Origin: Malurus cyaneus samueli
Taxonomy: Eukaryota; Chordata; Aves; Passeriformes; Maluridae
NCBI GenBank assembly: GCA_009741485.1
Contig: CM019219.1
Coordinates: forward strand, 1,824,925 to 1,888,924
Direction: 5' to 3'
DNA: 64,000 nt
Shown piece after piece: positions 1-12,288 of the stretch. The translations under genes were made by a program, and so were the position numbers. The notes under the pieces were generated by a model. The model was not told the DNA's origin and did no database searches. It was given only the letters and a program-made list of their open reading frames with translations. The stretch's first letter is position 1; each line of letters opens with the position of its first letter.

Positions 1-55
1 GAAATGACTGCTCTTCCACAAAACTTCAGCAAAGTTCCAACAGCACAAGAATTCA

Positions 56-330
56 GGAAGGTTTGGGTTGGAAAGGACTCAAAGATCATCCCATCCCACC
101 CCTGCCATGGCAGGGACACCTCCCACTGTCCCAGGGTGCCCCAATGTCCAGCCTGGCCTTGGGCACTCCAAGGGATCCAGGGGCAGCCACAGCTTCTCTG
201 GGCACCCTGTGCCAAGGCCTTGACTCAGGAATTCTCCAGGAACCTCTTCCACCAGCACAGGGCTCCCCCACTGTCTGCCTCTGCACAGAAAGAGTCCAAC
301 CATCTCCAAATTCTACCCCAATTCTCAGCC
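56..330 (-). mobile_element. CR1 LINE 3' fragment (intron 23)
   Basis: Reads GGTTTGGGTTGGAAAGGACTC, CCATGGCAGGGACACCTCCC and GCCTGGCCTTGGGCACTCCA on the plus strand, the complement of a CR1 3' end. Confidence 0.85.
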
Positions 331-904
331 CCTTGAGCATCTCTCAGCTCATTCTGCAGGGCTGGGTCAGGAGTTTCGTTTTTTTATAAATCCTGGTTGG
401 AATCACTGGGAGAAGTTCATGGTGTAGTTATCAAACACACGTTTAGGGCAGTCCCTGTAATTTTCCATGATGAGAAAATTTGGTACCCAGCCTCCTCTGG
501 ATACTCAAATCAATCCTATAATTCATTGTTTTTGCTCTTCCATACCATCAGCCATGTAAGGGCAGAGACCCCATTCCCAATTCCAGGAGAAAATGTTCCC
601 AAAAGCAGATGCTGCTATAAAGGGTCACAAGAAATGGGGTAAGGGATGAAGGGTGGAATTTTCAGTCTCTCTCACGCTGATTTTTCCTTTAAAATACACT
701 CTAGGACTGAAGATCCTATACTGAAGTCTCTGAACAGCCTCAGATATAAATAAATGCTTAAAATATGAGGCTCTACATTGTCAGCAGCATATTAAATATA
801 ATGGCTTCAAAATACCTTGACATTAAGTTTACACAAATTAAATAAGCCAAATGTCACTTAACCCAATTTGGGTTTTTTAAATAAAAGTGAGATTTTTTTG
901 AAGC

Positions 905-968
905 AATTAAAGGGTGAACTCTATTATCTTGGATATCTTTTCCAACTTAAATGATTCTAGGATTGTAT
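905..968 (+). mobile_element. Degenerate CR1 3' tail (intron 23)
   Basis: Short match to the CR1 tail: GAACTCTATTATCTTGGATAT, TTTTCCAACTTAAATGATTC. Confidence 0.5.
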
Positions 969-1131
969 AAACTTACTTATTCAAATAGAAGTTCTTTGCA
1001 CAATCACAAACCCTTCAAGTATGGACCATGTTTGGGGTAAAAGCAGCTTTTAAGCACAAACCCACCAAACACTTCCTGGACAGCCTTGCTGTGGTTCAGG
1101 ATGGAAAAGTGGAGATGAGGAAAGCACAAAC

Positions 1132-1240
1132 CTTCACTATGACAGTCTGGTCAGAGTTGCTGCTCATCATCTCATTGATGGACTTAAAGAGCTGCAGCAG
1201 AGACTCCCTGAAGTCTGCTTCTCCTTTGTTCTCATACAGC
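1132..1240 (-). CDS. DOCK1: DOCK1 coding exon 23 (residues 779-815); last exon in window
   Basis: Encodes QLYENKGEADFRESLLQLFK then SINEMMSSNSDQTVIVK. Q completes the codon begun in exon 22. Acceptor TTTTTTCAG|GC, donor GTGAAG|GTTTGT, phase 0 out; the next mammalian codons (GAALKYLP) should begin the following exon beyond base 1. R, K, E, N and I replace V, R, D, M and R of remembered human at scattered positions. Confidence 0.95.
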
Positions 1241-4239
1241 CTGAAAAAAAAAATTCAGTTTCATCAGGACAAACCACAACAGAAACACAGTTTTTAAAAA
1301 AAATCTGGTGAATTTTTAGCAATCAAATGCCAAATGCCCATTTGCTGTGTTATGTTTTTCCAAGAATTTCTGCAAGTTTCTTCCCTGAACCAAGAGTTTC
1401 CTTTCCCAAATAAAATCCCAAAATGAGACAGCCTGGCCAGGATGGGCCAAGCAGGAATAAGAGATTTTTCTTGCAAAGCTCTCTGTGTGAAATGCCCCAT
1501 CCAGCACTTCTGTCTGAGTGTCCTGGTGCATTCCCTGGGCACTGACCCATTCCACGTGCCCTCTGCACTCTGCAAATGTGTGCCAGGACCCTTGCCAGGC
1601 TGACAGAGCCACCAAGCAGCCAGACAACTTGCCAGCAATCATTAAAATCTCCCAGTGGCCAAAGGTGGGTGATCTTAAACTCTGAGAAAGAAACAAAGAA
1701 CAAGCCGATCGACCCTCTTTTTGCTAAAAAGGTGTTTTTTTTCTCTGTAGGAAGGAAGCACTGAGGTTAAATTGTGTTTCAGCACTAATTTCAGGCTCAG
1801 TTTCCCGTGGAGTCAGCAGAGTTGACACAGAGGAAGGACAAATCCCCAGCTCAGCTTGAGGAGCCAGGTCCTTGTGCCTTCATGGAGATCCCTCTGAGCT
1901 CAGCTGCACCCTGGGATCCTCCTCTGTCTCTTTAGAGGGGTAAAAACTGCACAGACATACCTGAGCAGCACCAAAGGCAAAAAAAACCAGAGTCAAGGTG
2001 AAGAACTCAGGCCCCGGAGTGCTCCTGGAATTCTCTGAGTGTTTAAAATGCAGCAGCAGCTCTGCCTCAGCTGGAGGGTGGCACAGGGGAGAAGAGCACA
2101 GCTCCTCATCATCCTCAGGAACAGCACAGGGCATTTCCAGAGCAGGCTGGACACTGGGGTTTGGAGAACCCTGGGACAGCAGGAGTGTCCCTGATCCCCA
2201 AAACATTTGGCACCAACACCCTTGAGAGCAGCTCCCAGCAAGAGCTCAACTCCCCTCGATTTTCCTCCACTTTCTCCTGGAATTAACCCAGTAGGAAGCT
2301 TTGAATGTTCTTTGCAGCTTAGGAATGGAATCTCACAAAGGAATTCTCCATGCACAATCATAATAAAACTTCCTCATGTTCCAAGATCAGAGAATCATGG
2401 AATGGTTTGGGTTGGAAGGGATTTTAAAGCTCTCATCCCACTGTCCCAGGCTGCTCCCAGCCCCAATGTCCAGCCTGGCCTTGGGCACTCAAAGGGATCC
2501 AGGGGCAGCCACAGCTTCTCTGGGCACCCTGTGCCAAGGCTGCCCACCCTACAAGGAACAATTCCTGCCCAAATTCCCATCTAAAGATCCATCATGGTGG
2601 ATCACACATTACAGCTGGAAATGGGCTTTTTTTCAGGACAAACATGGAGCTCAAGACATTCCTATTACTTTGAGCTTGCATCATTTTTAATGCTGTACTC
2701 ATAAATCTTTGGAAGCCCCAGATACAAAAAGTCAATTTTAACCTGGACACAGAGGAAATAAATATTACAGAGAAAAATACCCCAAACCATTAAATTTTGT
2801 TATTTTACTGGGCAAATTTCTACCCCCCCTTTTAGGCTAAAACTGGAGTTATGGAGGACAAAAACTTGTTCAGTCCCCATTTCAATAATGCATTTCAGTG
2901 TCCCCCTGAACAGATTAGAGAGGGGAAACTTCCACCAACACAAAGAGTAACTGAACTCGACAGCCCAATAAATCAAAGTGCTTCAGACAAAAAGCTCTGC
3001 CTTTCCAAAAGGAAATTGTAATAAAAGTAAACAAGTTAGTCACAAATGTGTTCCTATTGTCAGTTAATAACATCTCTTTATTTAATATATCTGATAAAGC
3101 AGAAAACTCTGCAGCGGTGAGAAAACCTGGTTTACACCAAGCTGGCCCTTCCAGCACTGCCTTGAACATTTATTTTAAATACACCACAACCCATGGGATC
3201 ATTGCTAAGGAAATGGAATAAAGATATTTCTAAAGGTCACTCGTAATATTTCACCTTTATCAACAGTGAACAAATAGAAGTGCCAAGCAGGCTTTAAGTG
3301 GATGAAATTTCATGGATTTATCCAAAACTGAACTGCTAAAATGCCCATCCATCCAGCCCACCACCCTATTGTTGAAGTTAAAAATACATCAGGTTTGGTA
3401 ACAAAACCCTCAACTTGTGATTTCCCAGCAGAGCAGCAGCTCTGAGCCCTCCCTGAAACTCAAACTCCTGAATTTTAACCATTCCCAATCAGCCCCAGGC
3501 TGGGTCTCAGTCCTGCCCAGAACCAAGCCCAGGCTGCTGCAGCACTCACTAATTCTGATAAATCCCTCAGCACAAGGAGCTGAGATGGGATTTACTGCTC
3601 CCCACAAGGAAATCCCACAGCCAGTCCTGGAGGGTCAGACTCTCTGTAAATCTAAATCTGCACCCAGAGAGAATTACATTTTTTTTTTTCTGTTTTCAAG
3701 TGATTTGTAGGGCCTGCTCCAGTCTCAGTGGCATTCAGTATTTTATGAATCTCACAGCAGGGCTCCCCCAGAAATAAATTACAAGCCCTAAATTAGAGAA
3801 AAGGGTGGTGGGGATTGTAACTTAAGAGCTCTACATAAATCCCCTTAATAAGGTTGTTACCACTGCTAACAAGTAGTAAAAGGATTCAATCTGAGTGGAG
3901 CTGAAGTTCTCATCAGCCTGGTTTATAAATTTTGTAACATCTTGCGTATAAAACACCATCAGCAACAAAACTTCCCCCAAATTGTTTTAGCATGATTTAA
4001 TTGTTCAGAGACCTAACTATCACGATTTTACCAATTCACTGCTCCTGAAAATACTCATTTCTGCAACAGAAACCTGCCTTGCTCCCAGGGAAAAACCTTC
4101 TCCTGAAACAACTTCTCACAAATTCTAAAATATTTCTAAAATACTGCAATACTGAGCAATTTTAACTGAGGCACAGCAAAATTCTGGCAGTTTTTGAGCA
4201 ATTTTGGCAATGGAAAATTGAAGCATTCCCTGCACTCAC
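1241..4239 (-). other. Intron 22 (2999 bp)
   Basis: One CR1 at 2388-2585. Nothing else recognised in the remaining 2.8 kb. Confidence 0.85.
2388..2585 (-). mobile_element. CR1 LINE 3' fragment (intron 22)
   Basis: Contains GAATGGTTTGGGTTGGAAGG, GCCTGGCCTTGGGCACTCAA and GGGCACCCTGTGCCAAGGC on the plus strand. Confidence 0.9.
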
Positions 4240-4374
4240 TGGTTGAACAATATCCTGGACCGAACTATGAACTTGAAGATGTATTCCAAGGCTTTCATGG
4301 CTTTGAAGAGTTGATCAGTGATCCCACATTTCTCAGCATTGTCCACGTAGGTTTTTAAAACCTTGGTCAGTTTT
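4240..4374 (-). CDS. DOCK1: DOCK1 coding exon 22 (residues 734-778)
   Basis: Encodes TKLTKVLKTYVDNAEKCGIT, DQLFKAMKALEYIFKFIVRS and RILFN plus CA. It is the most diverged exon in the window: the loop NAEKCGITDQLF differs at several places from remembered human GAEKPGVNEQLY, while the flanking helices are conserved. Acceptor TTTCAACAG|AA, donor AACCA|GTGAGT. Confidence 0.96.
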
Positions 4375-6241
4375 CTGTTGAAATACAAAACAAAAACCAC
4401 ATAAAAAAGTTACGGGTATTCTCACAAAATTCCCGTTTTGAAATGTTTAAAGGAAAATTGTGCACCCACAAATTTACAACATTAATTATTCAACTCATTA
4501 ACTCATTGAGTTCCTTTGCTAGTTAGTAGCTGTGTCTTATTCTGGTGTAAAAAAAAAAAGGAAAAACCACAGAGTAACTTCATTTAACATACAAGCAATA
4601 CAGCAAATTTCAATAAATAGCTGGTTTCCTGCTACATTTTTTAGGGATATTCAGATTTAGGCAGTTAGGAAGGTGCACCTACTAATAATAATCACAAAAA
4701 TAAAAATTACATTAATTACACATGTGTTGTTAGAATTAACACAAAATATGAGTTTCTTCATTCAACAAGGCTTCCCTTCTAGAAAGGTTTCCCATGGATT
4801 TTGCAAAATTTATTTCACCAAGTAAAGAACAATGGCTAGAAATTCTCTCATCCCCCATTTTAAAGCTCATCAAACTCCAAAGTGCAATGATTTTCCAAAT
4901 AATCCCATTTCAGCTCCCTCCCTTAAAATGAATATAAATCAGGGTTTCATTTCAAGCACAAGAGATTCCATCTGAAACCATCCCCACTGCAGGTACTGAG
5001 CACCACGACATCCCCAGGAACAGAAAACAACCCCAAGCTCACAGGAGCCTGGGGATTTGGTGGAAATTTCTCTAGAAACTACCAGAGAATTCCAAGGAAT
5101 CACTTCAATATTGCTGAGAGCACCTCTCTTCACTTCATGGTGACAGCTGAAGGTTGGGCTGAGTGATTTGGAGCTTTTTCCAGTTGGGATGTTCCAGGAA
5201 TAAAAGGCAGGGAGGGGGCAGGGATCTGTGGCTATAGACCAAGCCAGAATTCAGTTTTTCCCTGCTCCTTGAGGGAGAGAAGGATTCTCCCCATTTTAAC
5301 CAAATTTCAGCTTTTCCTGACAAATCCAGGGGCTGGAGAATGCTCCACCCTCATCTCCCTTCACACAGAGGCTGCAACTCTGTGATCAAAATATCCACGT
5401 TGAGATTGAAGAATCAAAGCATTTTTGGGATTAAAAAAAGGATCTGGAAAAGGTTCTTCTGTCCCCAGAGGGTGCTGGGCACTGCCCAGGCTCCCCAGGA
5501 GCATTTGGACAGCACTGCCAGGGAAGAACAGAGAAGGATTTTTGGGGGGTCTGGGCAGGGACAGGAGCTGGATCCATGATCCTGGGGGTCCCTTCCAGCT
5601 CAGAATATTCCATAATTTTATGATTTTTCACAATTTTAAATCAGTATTTTCAAACCTTTAACAGAGCCTCTGCAGCAGCAAAGGGCACCCCAGGTTTCCT
5701 GGTTTGGATTTTTTCCCCCCAGCACTGCAAAGATCTCCATTATATATTTTTCCTCCAACACTGACAGTCTAAAGCAGCAGCAAAGATCCCAACTGTCAAA
5801 AAATACTTAAAGACAACACAAATAATGGGTCTTTGATTTTTGTTCTTCACCATTTCTTCCCCACACTGACAGTAATGTGGATAATCCATGGTACAACATC
5901 AATTTAATGCACCAAAAAAACCTCTATTCAAAGCACCCTAAATGGATGTGATTTCTTTGCCCAGCATGAGTGAGAATTGCTTTTGTTTCCCTTACAAAAC
6001 AATTCCTGAAATTGTCAAATCATCCCTTTCCTCATTACAACACCATCAAGGCTCCTCCTTGCATGTGACTGGAAGTTTTACAGATATTATTTCAAGAAAG
6101 AAAGAAATCCCCAGCCTCCTTCAACAGCCTCCCAAGCTCCAGAGGCACATTCCTAACTAAGCTAAAGAATCAAGTAATTAAAGAACATTAGCTGGAAAAA
6201 TTCTGCAAATTATTTTAGGAAAAGTAAATTTCCCAACTTAC
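4375..6241 (-). other. Intron 21 (1867 bp)
   Basis: One short CR1 tail at 5552-5635; otherwise no recognisable feature. Confidence 0.85.
5552..5635 (+). mobile_element. Short CR1 tail (intron 21)
   Basis: GGAGCTGGATCCATGATCCT followed by GGGGTCCCTTCCAGCTCAGA and an ATTCCATAATT-like end. Confidence 0.65.
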
Positions 6242-6342
6242 GTGTAGGCCAAGGTAGCACTGAAATGTTTCTTGATGTAGGTCTCCAGGACAGGGTTGAA
6301 ATGTTGAAATTTTCTATCAGCAATCAGTCCAATGATAAATAC
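6242..6342 (-). CDS. DOCK1: DOCK1 coding exon 21 (residues 701-733)
   Basis: Encodes [20 protein letters not shown] then [13 protein letters not shown] plus AC. The [20 protein letters not shown] stretch is shared by DOCK1, DOCK2 and DOCK5. Acceptor GTTTTTTCAG|GT, donor TACAC|GTAAGT (strong). Confidence 0.97.
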
Positions 6343-6690
6343 CTGAAAAAACCCAGCATAATTAGGGTGTTATTCTCAAAAAAACCCTTTCATTTTTACC
6401 CATTCACATTTCTTTTTAGAGAAGACACATTACTGATACTAAAATTTCTGTTCTGCTTCTGTCCTAAATTCTGCTGTTAATCCATTAAATAACTGGATTT
6501 GAGTCCTTCCTTATTTCCTGGGAGGATGACATGATATAATCCAACTCCCTTTGGATCTGAACCTTTCAATATTAATTTTTAAATTAAATAACAACTAACA
6601 GCTAAGATCTTTTCCATTAATAAATTTCACTCTGTCATTTATTCCCCATTCCAGTATCCACATCCCAGTCCCTCCCTGCTGCAAACTCAC

Positions 6691-6780
6691 CAAAGCATCG
6701 AACACCAAAGTGTCAAAGGTCTCACTCTCTGAATTCTCCATCATGATGTTAAAAAGTGCATCCAGGGTATCTTGAAGAAA
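6691..6780 (-). CDS. DOCK1: DOCK1 coding exon 20 (residues 671-700)
   Basis: Encodes [20 protein letters not shown] then [10 protein letters not shown], helical and apparently identical to mammalian DOCK1. Acceptor CTCTGTAG|TTT, donor GCTTTG|GTGAGT. Phase 0 at both ends. Intron 20 (6343-6690) is 348 bp and plain. Confidence 0.97.
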
Positions 6781-7277
6781 CTACAGAGAAATAACACATT
6801 ATTATATATATGTTATAATTATATATTTTTTATATTTATTATTATAACTTGTCATATTCACAAAAAAATTCAATTAAGATTCCACACAGGTTTCTACAGA
6901 TATTTTCCAAAGTAAAATCATTCTAAAAGTTAGCCAAAAAAACAGAAAATCCAACATTTTTCTTTCCAGCAGATTATTTTTTAGTGAGGTTGATTATCTG
7001 TACACACATTATCAGTCACACAGCAAAACCAGAGTCAGAAATCACACTTGGCACACCTGAACAAGGATTTAATCCATGACAATGATCCAACAAAAAGAAT
7101 TTCCAAATTCCAGGCTCACCACACCATCCCCAGGCCCATGCACTGCTGAAACCTGGCTGTTCCAGAGCACAAACCACACGAGTCTCATGCCAAGGAAATG
7201 GGGAGCTGAGCCCTGGGAGGCACCCAGAACATCCCTGTTTAGGGGGCAGCACCCCAGAGCCACGACTGCCAGTGGGG

Positions 7278-7920
7278 TCACACATGCAGTGTAGGAACTG
7301 CTGTCCCAACCCCAAAATCCACAATTATCAGTGGGGTCACACACACAGTGTGGGACTAGCACATCCTGCTGCCCCAGCCCCAAACTCTACCATCCCAGCA
7401 GGTCCAAATGCATGTGGGAATAGCCCAACCAAACAGATCTCCATGGTACAATGAGGTAACGGAACCTGGCAACCAAAATCATAAGCGGCAAAACGTGTGG
7501 GGACTGGAACCTGCTCCAGCCCAATACCACTGCAACCATGCAGTGTGGGAATAAGGACATCCCACTGCCCAACCCCAAACCTCTATGATTCCCAGTAGGA
7601 TCACACATGCAGTGTAGGAAAAGGGACACCCTGCTGCCCCAACCCCAAAACTCCACAATTATCAGTGGGGTCACACATGCAGTGTAGGAACTGCTGTCCC
7701 AACCCCAAATCTCTACGATTCCCACTGGAGTCACTCATGCAGTGTGGGAACAGGCACACCCCACTGCCCCAGTCCCAAACCTCCCAAATCATTAGTGGGG
7801 TCACACATGCAGTGTGGGAACTGCTGCCCCAACCCCAAACCTCTACGATTCCCAGTGAGGTCACACATGCAGTGTAGGAAGAGAGCACATCCCACTGCCC
7901 CAACCCCAAAACTCCACAGG
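7278..7920. repeat. Minisatellite with alternating 60- and 70-bp units (intron 19)
   Basis: Units begin TCACACATGCAGTGTRGGAA. Regular unit starts are 7601, 7671, 7731, 7801 and 7861, giving lengths 70, 60, 70, 60: a higher-order 130-bp dimer. More diverged units start at 7278, 7337, 7403 and near 7530. The 70-bp type has about ten extra bases after the GTGTRGGAA box. It produces spurious long frames on both strands. Confidence 0.9.
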
Positions 7921-8261
7921 AAGGTTTCACTTCACTCCCCTGACCTGGCACCCCACATGTGGCACACGAGAGGAAAAGCAGATTAGTGCCAGGGGTTTCA
8001 GGGCAAGCACAGGCACCAAAGGAGCTCTCCAGCTCTGGGGAGCACCCTGCAATCCCAGAAGAACCCATGCACTGCCATAAATACTCATCAGCTGGGCTGG
8101 AGTGGGGCTGGCTGCCCCAGCAGCTTCTTCCTGCAGCGGGCACACACAGACAGGGCTCCTCCAGGGACACCAGCACGGATCACAGCTCACTTTGGGGTGG
8201 TTGGGGGTGGGAGAGAAGGGGTTAAATGGGGATTGTTCCAGTATGTGTGTCCCAAATCATC

Positions 8262-8445
8262 CCACAATGGTTTGGGGTTGGGAGGGACCTGAAATCCCAC
8301 CCAGTGCCACCCCTGCCATGGCAGGGACACCTCCCACTGTCCCAGGCTGCTCCCAGCCCCAATGTCCAGCCTGGCCTTGGGCACTGCCAGAGATCCAGGG
8401 GCAGCCACAGCTTCAGCCAGGGCCTCCCCACCCTACAGGGATGCA
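8262..8445 (-). mobile_element. CR1 LINE 3' fragment (intron 19)
   Basis: Contains CAATGGTTTGGGGTTGGGAG, CCATGGCAGGGACACCTCCC and GCCTGGCCTTGGGCACTGCC. It lies some 340 bp from the alternating minisatellite. Confidence 0.9.
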
Positions 8446-8936
8446 AAATAAAGCAAAAGGAGTTTTTTGCCTTTTTGACAAGACAAGGCATAGTTGGGAA
8501 AGACCATCTCAACGAGCAGAACGGAACCGACCCCAAAATTGCAGCTACAGGAAGCATCACCCACCCTGTGAGAGTGATGGGAACCAGCCTGACTCCCACC
8601 TTCCTCTTTAAAAATGTTAAGCCATTTTAAATGTTTAAAAATGCAGTGAGTCTCCTGGATCAAGCATGATTCACCTGATCTCCTAAACCCACAGCCAAAT
8701 GCCAGGAATTAACCCCCACTCCCAGCTGAATGTCAAACTTCTCCAACCAGGAGAGCCCAGAGCCACAGCTCGTGCTGCTGAGGATGAGAAAACAGAAAAA
8801 CCCAAATCCTTGCAGCTGATTTTAGCCCAGTCCTGGGGATGAGCCAGCTGATCATTTCACCACGGGGGCAGAAGGAAAACATCACCTTCTCACAGCCTCA
8901 CTCATTCCATTAGAGAAGATGTGCAAATAAAGCACA

Positions 8937-9018
8937 TTAAAGGCTGGACTCGATGTTCTAAAGGTTGAACTCTGATCTTAGAAGTCTTTTCCAACCTAAA
9001 TGGTTCTGTAATTCTAAA
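8937..9018 (+). mobile_element. Short CR1 tail (intron 19)
   Basis: GGCTGGACTCGATGTTCTAA ... TCTTTTCCAACCTAAATGGT ... TCTGTAATTCT matches the 3' end of an older CR1 subfamily. Confidence 0.7.
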
Positions 9019-10742
9019 TAACTCCATGGCTGCTGCCAGCTGGCAGGAAGGGCAGTGTAAAGCAATTCTGAGCCTCCACAGGAGAAGTTTCTTTCTTGGT
9101 TTAAAGAGAAGTCACACTCTTGGGTCCCACACACTGAGTCCCCTGGAAGCCAAAGGATGGCTGGGAGGCTGCTCAAGCCTTGATTTCACACTCAGGCACT
9201 GATTTCCATGAGCAGAGTTCAAGTTTAAATCTGTTCACAAGGACTCCCAGCAGCAGAAAGAGCACAGCAGAGATGCTGCTGCCGTGCAAAGGGGCAGAAT
9301 AACATTCCTCAGGTAGCACCAATCATTCCAGACTGTTCATTTCCATGCTCAGATTCCACAGACTCTGCACAAAGGGAGCCAGAGCCTCTGGAGAAGACAG
9401 ATAACATTTACAGCCTCCATCCACACTGGAAACAGGCACAGAATGGGCAGCTGGGCTCAGCAATAAAGCACACCAGGCTTTTCACTGGGAGGCTGAAGGA
9501 ATAAAAATGGTTTAACAAAAAATGTGAATATGTATTATCACATCAATACTTATTCTGAAGATATCCAGACTGCATCAGGTGCTGTATTTAAAAACAGGAA
9601 GGACAGAGAAAGCTGGAAGAATAGAAACGAGCAGTACAATGCAGATACTGAGAGAGAAGGCTACACAAAGATGGAACAGGAGGAGAATGTCAACAGTGAA
9701 AAAGGGATAAAAATGGTGGTGGAAGTGATATCAGCCATCCCCTCTTCTGCCCTGGGCATGAATCCAGCCATGCCCAGATCCCTGAGCAGGGAATGTCCCC
9801 AAATCCTGTGCCAGCTGAGAACTCACTGCAGTGCTGCCACTCACAGCTCCTTGGTGGCCATCCTGGTGCCACCCCTGATCCCACCCAGCACTGCCACACT
9901 CTCAGATGTCACACACAGAGAGCAGGGACAATTTCAAGTGACAGAGCCACCACAGTGCTTGGCAGGAGGCAGCACTGCTGTCAACATTCTGCTCTCAGAT
10001 GATCCAGGACAAACCCACAGCAGGAAAAACCTTCCTGGAGCACAGATCCCCCTTTGCCACCCTCCAGGATGACACCAGCAGCGTTCCCAGATGGTTTTTC
10101 AAGCTGAGGCATTCATTATGCTTTTATTAACCAGCTAAAAACCCCCTGAAGTCAGGACACAACCCTCCAGGGTCATCTGTCCCCAGTACAGATCCTTTGA
10201 CACCCTTTAGGATTTGATTTATTGCAACACCTTCAATGAAGTCCCAGCCTCCTCTTTGGCACAGCTGAATCTAGCTTTATGGAGCTCTCCACAATCACTC
10301 CATGGCCTTGGCAAATGTAAATAACTTGGCTCAGCTAAACAGCTCCAGAAGGAGCATTTTTTTAAAAGAAAACAACAGCAACACCAACCAGGATTACACT
10401 GCACATCCATAAATTAAAAATATATTTAATATCACCATGTGAAATTCCAAGATGCTAATATTGCAAATAAAAGCTTTTTTGCCTTTGTGTATCTGAATAC
10501 AAATATTCACTAAAGGGGTAAAAAAAACAACCTAAGTGCTCAGAAATGTGCATTTGAGGTGTTTTTTGTCAGTCCTCAACATCTGAAATGTTCTTGGAAG
10601 GCAGGGAGAGGAGCACCCTCAGTTTGACACACATGGCTGCAATTCAAGTGGAGAAGTGTGGGGACAAAAAAAGATACCTCAACGTGTGGGATTCAGGAAA
10701 ATGATGAAACCCCATTGATTTTTAGAGACATGAACTCATTAC

Positions 10743-10840
10743 CTTGACCACTTCACCGCCATCAACTTTCATCAGCTGCTTCAAGTTCTGGTGCAAGAGG
10801 CTCGTGTTTGATCTCCACTTCAGCAGTCCCAGGAGGTCAA
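10743..10840 (-). CDS. DOCK1: DOCK1 coding exon 19 (residues 638-670)
   Basis: Encodes VDLLGLLKWRSNTSLLHQNL then KQLMKVDGGEVVK, the first helices after DHR-1 leading into the armadillo-like region. LLHQNLKQL replaces human LLQQNLRQL. Acceptor TTATTCCTAG|TT, donor AAG|GTAATG. Confidence 0.97.
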
Positions 10841-11702
10841 CTAGGAATAAAACAAAAAAAAAATTATATCATTCAGGGAATTTCCTTTCCCTCACTCTCC
10901 ATAACCACATGCAGGACAAACAGTTTTACTTCCTCAGCTCAGCCTTTTTTTTCCTGGAAAACGCTGCATTTCTGGTACTCTCTGACACTGCAGAAAGCTC
11001 GGACAATCCTTCCACCCTGACAGCACTCTGAAAGGCTTTCAGAAAAGCAGCCAGCTTTTGAAATATCAGCAGGAAAATCTAGGCCAAGGAAGCCTGGTCC
11101 CTGGGTTTTTAATCTGCTGTACCAACAGTTGTGTGTTTAGAAAATGATGCCAAAATGGAATTAGTCAGCCACCAACACAGTGCTGTGCACAGGGCAGTGA
11201 CTCTCCCAGCTCTCCCTGCATAAAACGAGCAGAAAATAAGGCACAGTGCAAGAAAAGAGCTGCAAATGAAATGAGGGTGGTGGGAAGGTGGTGATTAATG
11301 TCTCACAGTGCTCAAAAGTGCTGCTCTCAGGGATGGACTCTGGGGGCACAGAGCACACCATGCTAATGGCGTCATCCCCAAATCCTGTGTTATGAACATG
11401 GGGCCATTTCAGCATTCCCTGATAAATAAGGGACACACAAAGCAAGCTCTGTCCATGAAGGAAAGCTCCTTCAGGGAACACTTTCCAGCAGGAATTTTCA
11501 GCAGGATTCCCCTGCAGAGCAGCAGCTCACAGGGAAATATCAACCCCAGGGAGTCAATCCCAGCTCAGCCTTTGCTGAAGTACCCACAGACCCCAAACCT
11601 CACATTCTTCTGCCTTTTGGGGGAAAATCCCTCCCTGCCCCATGAAAAATCAGTTCTCAGCACAAAACAAAGCAGCAGCAACTCCTACTCAGGTAAAGCC
11701 TT

Positions 11703-11770
11703 CAAGTAAGGAACTGAACTCAATGATCTTAAAGATCTTGTCCAACTTAAAAATGATTTTTCAGACTAAT
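11703..11770 (+). mobile_element. Degenerate CR1 tail (intron 18)
   Basis: GAACTCAATGATCTTAAAGA then CTTGTCCAACTTAAAAATGA, a diverged CR1 3' end. Confidence 0.5.
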
Positions 11771-12244
11771 TTAAAACTGCCTACCTTCAGCTCAGCCCCT
11801 GACCCACCACTGCATATTACCACCTTACAGAATAATCCATATTATGTGAATTCTGCCCAAAATAACCCAAAACAAGCACTTTCTTTCAACCACCCCCCCC
11901 CTCACCTCTTTGCTATTCCAACTTCCAAAGCCACCAACACAATGTTTACCAAGGCACGAATCTGCAGAGACCCAAAGCAGCTGCAGTATTTTCCCCAAAA
12001 ATCTTTCATTTTAGGCAATAAATGAAATAATTTCCAGTGGAAAGGACTGCAGTACTCCTTGGATAGATTCCCCTCTGAGCAGCACTCAAACCAAGCCTTC
12101 TCATCATCTCTCTGGGAGGACAAATAAAGAGTGTTTTACTACATTAAAGCTTTGAAAGACTCAAATCCAAGCCCTCCACTCCTTTTAATACATCCCACAA
12201 GAAGTCTGTAGCCTGAACCCAAAGTCTCAGAAACTCAGCATTAA

Positions 12245-12245
<1 letters not shown>

Positions 12246-12286
<41 letters not shown>

Positions 12287-12288
12287 AT
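12246..12288. repeat. Homopolymer A43 (intron 18)
   Basis: An uninterrupted run of 43 A followed by GAAAAAA. No clear LINE or SINE body precedes it, so I treat it as a simple repeat; its length is prone to sequencing error. Confidence 0.9.

Larger units (their letters stand above)
1..1131 (-). other. Intron 23 (partial)
   Basis: Holds two CR1 fragments (56-330 and 905-968); the rest is ordinary AT-rich intron. The acceptor lies outside the window. Confidence 0.85.
6781..10742 (-). other. Intron 19 (3962 bp)
   Basis: An AT-rich patch near 6805-6845, the alternating minisatellite at 7278-7920, and CR1 fragments at 8262-8445 and 8937-9018. The stretch 9020-10742 shows nothing recognisable. Confidence 0.85.

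Noticed and set aside
7601..8176. 191-codon minus-strand frame with Cys-Asp-Pro repeats
   Set aside because: Produced by the tandem repeat; repeat-unit lengths of 60 and 70 bp shift its frame and no conserved domain is present.
9524..10072. 182-codon plus-strand frame in intron 19
   Set aside because: Starts with polar, low-information sequence, lacks domains, and lies within a DOCK1 intron without splice-supported context.
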